The translations under genes were made by a program, and so were the position numbers. The notes beneath the pieces are model-generated. The model did no database searches. It was not told the DNA's origin and was given only the letters and a program-made list of their open reading frames with translations. Of a stretch of 10,579 nt of DNA, positions 6,277 through 10,579 are shown one piece after another (the first letter of the stretch is position 1; each line of letters starts with the position of its first letter). Where the stretch lies: the NCBI GenBank assembly GCA_021850955.1, contig JAJZKH010000018.1, positions 1 to 10,579 on the forward strand. The letters run 5' to 3'. The stretch is from Microcaldota archaeon. Lineage in GTDB: Archaea; Micrarchaeota; Micrarchaeia; Micrarchaeales; CABMGC01.

Positions 6277-6755
6277 TGAGTTTCTTGAAAAGGAACTTCC
6301 TTTTCTCTTTTTTATTTGTTTTTATTTTTATTCTAATTATTATTTTTTTAATGGTTATTTATTATTTGGGCTTATTTCCACTTAATTTTTATTTTAGCAA
6401 AATAAACATAATAGTTTATAACTGTACTTCTTGTCAAGGTACATCTAGAACTGTTTACACTGCTGTTTCAAATTATCAACTTACAAGGGGTATGATGTAT
6501 AGAAGCAGCTTTGAAGGTGCATACGGTATGTTGTTTGTATTAAACTCAACACAACAAATATGTATGTGGATGGCAAACACACAAATTCCATTAGAACAAA
6601 GTTGGATCCTTCAGAATGGAACTGTTGATTATATTAAAAATGCAACCCCTTACAATCTAAATAATACCTGTGCTTATGGAAGATATGTTTTAGAAACTCC
6701 ACCTAATACAATTAAAAGTACAACGCATTTTCTAATAAACATAACTCAGTCATAA
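6276..6755 (+). CDS. Membrane-anchored DUF192 domain protein
   Basis: The 159-residue protein has a positively charged N-terminus (KR at 5-6) and one long hydrophobic helix (about 8-34), so the rest should face outward. Residues about 57-155 match the DUF192 pattern: TRGMMYR (70-76), GMLFVLN (84-90), MWMANTQIPLEQSWI (97-111), NGTV (114-117) and a closing RYVLETPPNT (136-145). DUF192 is a small beta-rich domain found alone or behind signal peptides in bacteria and archaea; its biochemical role is unknown. Four cysteines (50, 53, 96, 132), including a CTSC pair, could form disulfides outside the cell. It starts with GTG sharing one base with the uS11 stop (TAGTG), suggesting coupling to the ribosomal genes. 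Its end overlaps the convergent kinase gene by six bases. Confidence 0.88.
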   Translation: MSFLKRNFLFSFLFVFIFILIIIFLMVIYYLGLFPLNFYFSKINIIVYNCTSCQGTSRTVYTAVSNYQLTRGMMYRSSFEGAYGMLFVLNSTQQICMWMANTQIPLEQSWILQNGTVDYIKNATPYNLNNTCAYGRYVLETPPNTIKSTTHFLINITQS

Positions 6756-7664
6756 ACCAAATATTTTTACAAATATAAATAATGCTAATGGGACATCGAA
6801 GTTATCATCAAAAAGAACAGGAAGCGACTCTATTATTGCGCCTAAACCAGCTAATATGATCCCGAGATAACCTATAAAAAAATATGCTATAACTGCACCT
6901 ACAACAAAATAAGATAATGTCCCTATAAAACTTTTGTGCTTATTATATGGAAGTTTAGCCTTGCCAAATTTTATTCCGAATATAGGTGAAACACAGTCTG
7001 CTATAAAAATAAATGATATCACAGGTACTGCATAATTGAAGCCAAAGTAGGAAATTGCAAAACATGTTCCTATGCCCAACCATATAGCCCCATGGCCTAA
7101 TCTAAAGTTTTTTCTTTCAAGGATATACAACAATCTTGACAAAGGTCCTTTTTTATAGATTATAGATGTATTTAAAAGAAGAATCCCTATTAAAAATATT
7201 AAACCTATTAATAAGTAGCTTGATAAAGTAGAAAAAACAAGAAGAAATATTAATACAAAACCAGAAATTATTGTAAATATATTTCTAAACAATTCTTTTT
7301 TATATGTGGTTTTCTTTGATCTGTGTTTTTTCTTAGGATACAGACTATAAGAACTAATCCCACCAAAAAATATTGCTAATGTTATAATCACTGGAGCTGT
7401 AAGGTATGAAATGAAGATAAAGTATGCGCCGATAATTGAGAACGCTTCAAGTAGTTTTGTCCCATATGATGAGATCATTCCATTAAAAATTATATAGCCT
7501 GAAAATAATGTTAAGAAGTTTACGTTTGCATAAATTGCAGTTATGAATAATATTAAAGAAAATGCAATAAATAAGAATAGATCTTTTGATGATTTAGCTG
7601 TAAAGATTTTGTATATTAGCAAAATGAAGGAAATTGAGTAAAGAATAATTTCATATAAAAGCAT
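6750..7664 (-). CDS. Dolichol kinase / CTP-dependent lipid kinase-like membrane protein
   Basis: The 304-residue protein is almost entirely membrane-embedded, with about 8-10 hydrophobic segments. Its C-terminal half matches the Sec59/Dgk1/VTE5 family, which transfers phosphate from CTP to dolichol, diacylglycerol or phytol: LERKNFRLGHGAIW (182-195), D223 in IADCVSPIFGIKFGK (221-235), the basic NKHKSFIG (241-248), and an acidic end with E279 and DDNFDVPL (286-293). The N-terminal half is extra membrane helices, separated by a lysine-rich loop (111-123). The most likely product here is polyprenyl or dolichyl phosphate, because it is the third gene of a run starting with the cis-prenyltransferase uppS. 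It lies 15 bases after the DUF2070 gene. Diacylglycerol or another isoprenoid alcohol remains possible as substrate. Confidence 0.75.
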   Translation of the reverse strand: MLLYEIILYSISFILLIYKIFTAKSSKDLFLFIAFSLILFITAIYANVNFLTLFSGYIIFNGMISSYGTKLLEAFSIIGAYFIFISYLTAPVIITLAIFFGGISSYSLYPKKKHRSKKTTYKKELFRNIFTIISGFVLIFLLVFSTLSSYLLIGLIFLIGILLLNTSIIYKKGPLSRLLYILERKNFRLGHGAIWLGIGTCFAISYFGFNYAVPVISFIFIADCVSPIFGIKFGKAKLPYNKHKSFIGTLSYFVVGAVIAYFFIGYLGIILAGLGAIIESLPVLFDDNFDVPLALFIFVKIFGL

Positions 7665-7679
7665 TTAAAACACTGTTGC

Positions 7680-9518
7680 TCATGCCAAATATATTGCCCA
7701 TGCTGCAATTATAAAGAAGCCAACAACTATAAAAGGTACTGCTTTCTTGCCTCTTTTTATTATTTGTCTACTTGCTCTCATAACTATTTCTTCTGAGCCC
7801 CTGCCCCAAACTTTGAAGTTTTTTATAGTTATTTTTGAGTAATACTGTTTAACTTCTTCTAATGAAGACAATGCTTCTTCAATCGTTTTGTCTAAATATG
7901 GAATTATCTCGTTTTCTTTTGTTGTTTTGCCTAAAACATTACTTGCAGATAATGCAAGGGTGTTTACAGCGTGTGTATCTGTAGAGTATAACTCAGCTGT
8001 TAGTTTATATCTATTTTTGATATACTCTATTAAATTTAATCTGAATTTTGGAGCTATATTATTAGAGTCGAAGTAAACCATGCAAAAATTTTGTTTTTTT
8101 GATTTGAATATGCCAACAGACATGTAGCCAGGACCGATGTCGTTGTTTTTAAGATATGTTTTTAATTTTATATGAGATGAACCAAAAAGTAATTTTTCAT
8201 TCTTTGAAGATTTTAAGGATTTTATTACAGAAAGTATTGCTACTTTATATTTTTGGATATACTTACTTCCTTTGTATATGCCTTTAAGCTCATCTGCATC
8301 TGCCGACTCAAAACGAGTATTATGTGCATCTATTAAGATACAGTTTAAGTTATATTTAGATGGCATTAATTCAAAGCTTAAGCCTATATCACTGTCTATA
8401 TCTTCAGTAACATATGGAGCTTTTGTAAGTGTCAATAATACAGAGTTATTTAGTTTTAGACCCAATGCAGTGCAGTTGTTTACTGTTTTTTTTGATAAGG
8501 AAAAGTATGAACTCTCGAAGGATTTATTGTTATGAGATATTAACTCTTTATTTACTGAGTTCCAAATGATGTTTATATCTGAGGAGTTTATAGGATTGTC
8601 TTCTATGTTTACGGCTCCGTGTAGTATAAATGGCGTAGCGCCATAACTTCTTACTATTCTATTCCCTAATAACTCAGTAGTTATACTTCCGCCTAAACCT
8701 TGTATTGGACCATAATGTATATTTGGTTTTATGAATATTGCTTTGTATCTGCTTTTTGATTTCAATGCTAAGATTGATACAGGAATGTCCAGTGTCGTTC
8801 CCATTTTTTCTAAAGGTTTTGCATCGTTTTTAGAGCCATATAGCCATTGGCCTATCATAAAACTCATTATCTCTACTCCACTGAAGTTAGCTAGTTTTTT
8901 AGAAGGCCTATCCATAATAAAAAGTACTAAATAGCCACATATCATGAATGCTAGCATTCCTGCTGAAAGTTTTACTAATACGTAAATTGGAGAGACATTA
9001 ATTGTAAAAAGAACCTTGCTTATCGGAATAAAAATTAATGCATTTAGAACTGGTTGTATTGCTGCGGTGAATATTATAGTTCTTCTCTGGTTAAGGACTA
9101 CTTTGTTTAATATAAACCAATAACCATAGATTCCTGCGTCACTAAGTAGAATAGGTATTAAAGCTAAGCCGTAGTTTTTAGTAAGTTCATATGTAAAGGT
9201 GCTTATTATAAAAAATGCAGCATAAGTTAGTGTTATAACAAGTACAGCTACTAATGCATGTTTAAGTCTTAATGATCTTTTCATTACCTTGAATAGCAAT
9301 CCAGTCAGTATCGCAGGGAAGGAAATTATAGTTATCCCTAGACCAGCGCCGGAGATTAAAAGGTATGGTAGGTTAAAGGTTAGATTTAGTATTAACTCGC
9401 TTATAATCCCAGAAACTATGCCGAATAAGATTAATATTAAAATTAATACTCCAGTCCCTGGAAGTTTAAAACCGAAGTACTTTGTAAAACGCGTAACATC
9501 TCTTTTTTCATCAGGCAT
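7680..9518 (-). CDS. DUF2070 family membrane protein
   Basis: The 612 residues match the archaeal DUF2070 family, whose function is unassigned. About six membrane segments fill residues 20-205, followed by a large soluble domain (about 210-590) and one last helix (593-611) after a basic KRGKK stop-transfer stretch. The soluble domain has clustered likely metal ligands: IHYGP with H268, H300 (ILHG), DAHN (397-400), and TDTH (513-516), plus the glycine-rich GLGGS (274-278). A metal-dependent hydrolase or phosphatase acting on a membrane lipid would fit, but this is inference. It sits 11 bases after uppS and 15 bases before the dolichol-kinase-like gene, all in the same direction, which points to polyprenyl lipid-carrier metabolism. 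The start ATG is preceded by AAGTGTTTTCAA, similar to the signal before the kinase gene. Confidence 0.85.
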   Translation of the reverse strand: MPDEKRDVTRFTKYFGFKLPGTGVLILILILFGIVSGIISELILNLTFNLPYLLISGAGLGITIISFPAILTGLLFKVMKRSLRLKHALVAVLVITLTYAAFFIISTFTYELTKNYGLALIPILLSDAGIYGYWFILNKVVLNQRRTIIFTAAIQPVLNALIFIPISKVLFTINVSPIYVLVKLSAGMLAFMICGYLVLFIMDRPSKKLANFSGVEIMSFMIGQWLYGSKNDAKPLEKMGTTLDIPVSILALKSKSRYKAIFIKPNIHYGPIQGLGGSITTELLGNRIVRSYGATPFILHGAVNIEDNPINSSDINIIWNSVNKELISHNNKSFESSYFSLSKKTVNNCTALGLKLNNSVLLTLTKAPYVTEDIDSDIGLSFELMPSKYNLNCILIDAHNTRFESADADELKGIYKGSKYIQKYKVAILSVIKSLKSSKNEKLLFGSSHIKLKTYLKNNDIGPGYMSVGIFKSKKQNFCMVYFDSNNIAPKFRLNLIEYIKNRYKLTAELYSTDTHAVNTLALSASNVLGKTTKENEIIPYLDKTIEEALSSLEEVKQYYSKITIKNFKVWGRGSEEIVMRASRQIIKRGKKAVPFIVVGFFIIAAWAIYLA

Positions 9519-9529
9519 TTGAAAACACT

Positions 9530-10228
9530 TTACTTGCCAAATCTCCTTTGTCTTTTATTGTATTCCTTAAGTGCAGAATGAAGGTCTTTTTTAGTAAACT
9601 CAGGCCATAATTTATCTGAAAAATAAAGTTCAGAGTATGAAGTTTGCCAAGGCATAAAACCAGAGAGCCTTTCCTCTCCAGATGTCCTTATGATTAGATC
9701 AATATCTGGGACTGTATTTGATAATAAGTATTTACGTATTAAGTTTTCATTTATACTTGCTGCTGTTTTTGCCTTTGAGGTTATACTTTTTACTGCGTGT
9801 AGTAGGTCATCTTTTCCTCCATATGCTATAAGCATATTTATTACTCTGTCTTTATAAATTGATGTTTCTTTTTCAACTTTTTTTAATGAAACTAAAAGAT
9901 CTTTTGGAATTAGATTTTTATTTCCAATTATTTTTAATGATGTTTTATTTTTATGTAGTCTTGAAAGTATTTTTTTATCGTTTGCTACTTTTTTATATAT
10001 TGAGAATAATGTTTTTACCTCTTTTGAGTCTCTGGAGAAGTTCTCGGTAGAGAATGCCCACACTGCTATATTGTTTATCCCGTAAGATAGGCACCACTCG
10101 CTAAATTCTATGAATTTTTTAACGCCTAAATCATATCCATTCATTATAGATAGAGTATGAGATTTTGCCCAGCGTCTATTCCCATCAGGGATTATAGCAA
10201 CAGTTTTTGGTATATTTTTTATCTTCAT
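9530..10228 (-). CDS. uppS: Cis-prenyltransferase (undecaprenyl/polyprenyl diphosphate synthase)
   Basis: Condenses isopentenyl diphosphate in cis onto an allylic diphosphate to make long polyprenyl diphosphate, the precursor of the dolichyl-type glycan carrier in archaea. The 232-residue soluble protein is normal length for the family. Visible motifs in order are VAIIPDGNRRWAK (10-22) with catalytic Asp and RW, AVWAFSTENFSR (about 54-65), NMLIAYGGKDDLLHA (about 132-146), and the diphosphate-binding RTSGEERLSGF with PWQTSYSELYF and WPEF (about 181-212). The common N-F-L-x-W-Q appears as GFMPWQ, and the usual HVA as TVA; both are modest variations. It leads a tight three-gene cluster with DUF2070 and the kinase-like gene. 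TTGA lies four bases before the ATG. Chain length cannot be read from sequence alone. Confidence 0.96.
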   Translation of the reverse strand: MKIKNIPKTVAIIPDGNRRWAKSHTLSIMNGYDLGVKKFIEFSEWCLSYGINNIAVWAFSTENFSRDSKEVKTLFSIYKKVANDKKILSRLHKNKTSLKIIGNKNLIPKDLLVSLKKVEKETSIYKDRVINMLIAYGGKDDLLHAVKSITSKAKTAASINENLIRKYLLSNTVPDIDLIIRTSGEERLSGFMPWQTSYSELYFSDKLWPEFTKKDLHSALKEYNKRQRRFGK

Positions 10229-10267
10229 TCAATCAATTCAGCAAACAAATTAAAGTATAACTTACTG

Positions 10268-10278
10268 TTTTATAATAA
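10268..10278 (-). promoter_or_regulatory. Putative TATA box of the uppS cluster
   Basis: On the minus strand this reads as TTATTATAAAA-like sequence about 40-50 bases before the uppS ATG. A start near 10245 would leave a leader of about 17 bases. The 102-base gap between uppS and apt carries promoters for both directions, so the boxes are close together and could compete. Confidence 0.4.
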
Positions 10279-10280
10279 GT

Positions 10281-10290
10281 AAATATATAA
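10281..10290 (+). promoter_or_regulatory. Putative TATA box of apt
   Basis: AAATATATAA lies about 41-50 bases before the apt ATG at 10331. A start near 10311 would leave a leader of about 20 bases. The minus-strand reading of the same AT-rich core is also TATA-like. Confidence 0.45.
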
Positions 10291-10330
10291 ATATATTAAC
10301 ATAGCGGTATCACTTTAATACAATGATAGT

Positions 10331-10579
10331 ATGGAGGTAATAGAAAACAAAAAACTAATTGATAGTATAAGAAATGTTATGGATTACCCTAAACCGGGGA
10401 TACTATTCAAGGATATTACACCTTTACTTAAAGACCCTGAGCTTTTTTCATTGCTAATTGAAAAGCTTTATGAACTTTTAAAGGATGTTGATTTCAAGTA
10501 TATAGTAAGTATTGAATCAAGAGGGTTTATACTTGGGTCTGCTTTAGCAAACAAGATGAATAAAGGATTTGTTCCTGCT
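10331..10579 (+). CDS. apt: Adenine phosphoribosyltransferase, N-terminal part (cut by window end)
   Basis: Converts adenine and PRPP to AMP and diphosphate in purine salvage, in the cytoplasm. Only the first 83 codons are present; a complete enzyme has about 170-180 residues, so the PRPP-binding motif lies beyond the edge. The visible part carries the family opening IRNVMDYPKPGILFKDITPLL (about 13-33, given here by its key residues YPKPG, FKDITPLL) and the ESRGFILGSALA segment (62-73). This is the bacterial-type Apt sequence pattern. ATGA lies four bases before the ATG, the same spacing as in neighbouring genes; an ATG at 10323 is in another frame. It is divergent from uppS. Confidence 0.93.
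   Translation, partial: MEVIENKKLIDSIRNVMDYPKPGILFKDITPLLKDPELFSLLIEKLYELLKDVDFKYIVSIESRGFILGSALANKMNKGFVPA

Noticed and set aside
10323..10331. An earlier ATG upstream of apt.
   Set aside because: It is out of frame with the Apt homology, which begins right after the ATG at 10331.

Overview
The window looks like chromosomal DNA of a small-genome, AT-rich archaeon, most likely a DPANN-type lineage such as the ARMAN group (Micrarchaeota/Parvarchaeota). The support is: archaeal-type ribosomal proteins in the order uS13-uS4-uS11, a serine tRNA gene interrupted by two introns with bulge-helix-bulge splice sites, a class II lysyl-tRNA synthetase, archaeal families (DUF2070, dolichol-kinase-like), TATA-type promoters, and very tight gene packing. 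The exact lineage is inference.

Layout from left to right. A 709-residue membrane-anchored protein (171-2300) is asparagine-rich, has no cysteine, and is built from four degenerate repeats saturated with N-glycosylation sequons. It is followed by lysS (2570-4009), which meets a small lysine-rich protein of unknown function (4010-4219, minus strand) tail to tail with no gap. Next come a serine tRNA(GGA) gene with two introns (4469-4601) and the ribosomal genes uS13, uS4 and uS11 (4654-6276). A membrane-anchored DUF192 protein (6276-6755) overlaps the uS11 stop codon by one base, where many archaea have the RNA polymerase subunit gene rpoD.

The right part is a minus-strand cluster in transcription order uppS (10228-9530), a DUF2070 membrane protein (9518-7680) and a dolichol-kinase-like protein (7664-6750), with gaps of only 11 and 15 bases. 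This is a plausible lipid-carrier operon: cis-prenyltransferase makes polyprenyl diphosphate and the CTP-dependent kinase family supplies polyprenyl phosphate. The DUF2070 protein between them is a good candidate for an unassigned step in the same pathway. A shared AT-rich promoter region separates uppS from the divergent, truncated apt gene at the right edge.

The parts may be linked: the dolichyl-phosphate genes would feed protein N-glycosylation, and the large sequon-rich surface protein would be an obvious acceptor. This link is inference. Most genes share a start signal of the form NTGA-N4-ATG, which fits pairing with the 5' part of a standard archaeal anti-Shine-Dalgarno sequence. I saw no CRISPR array, insertion sequence, integrase or phage gene.
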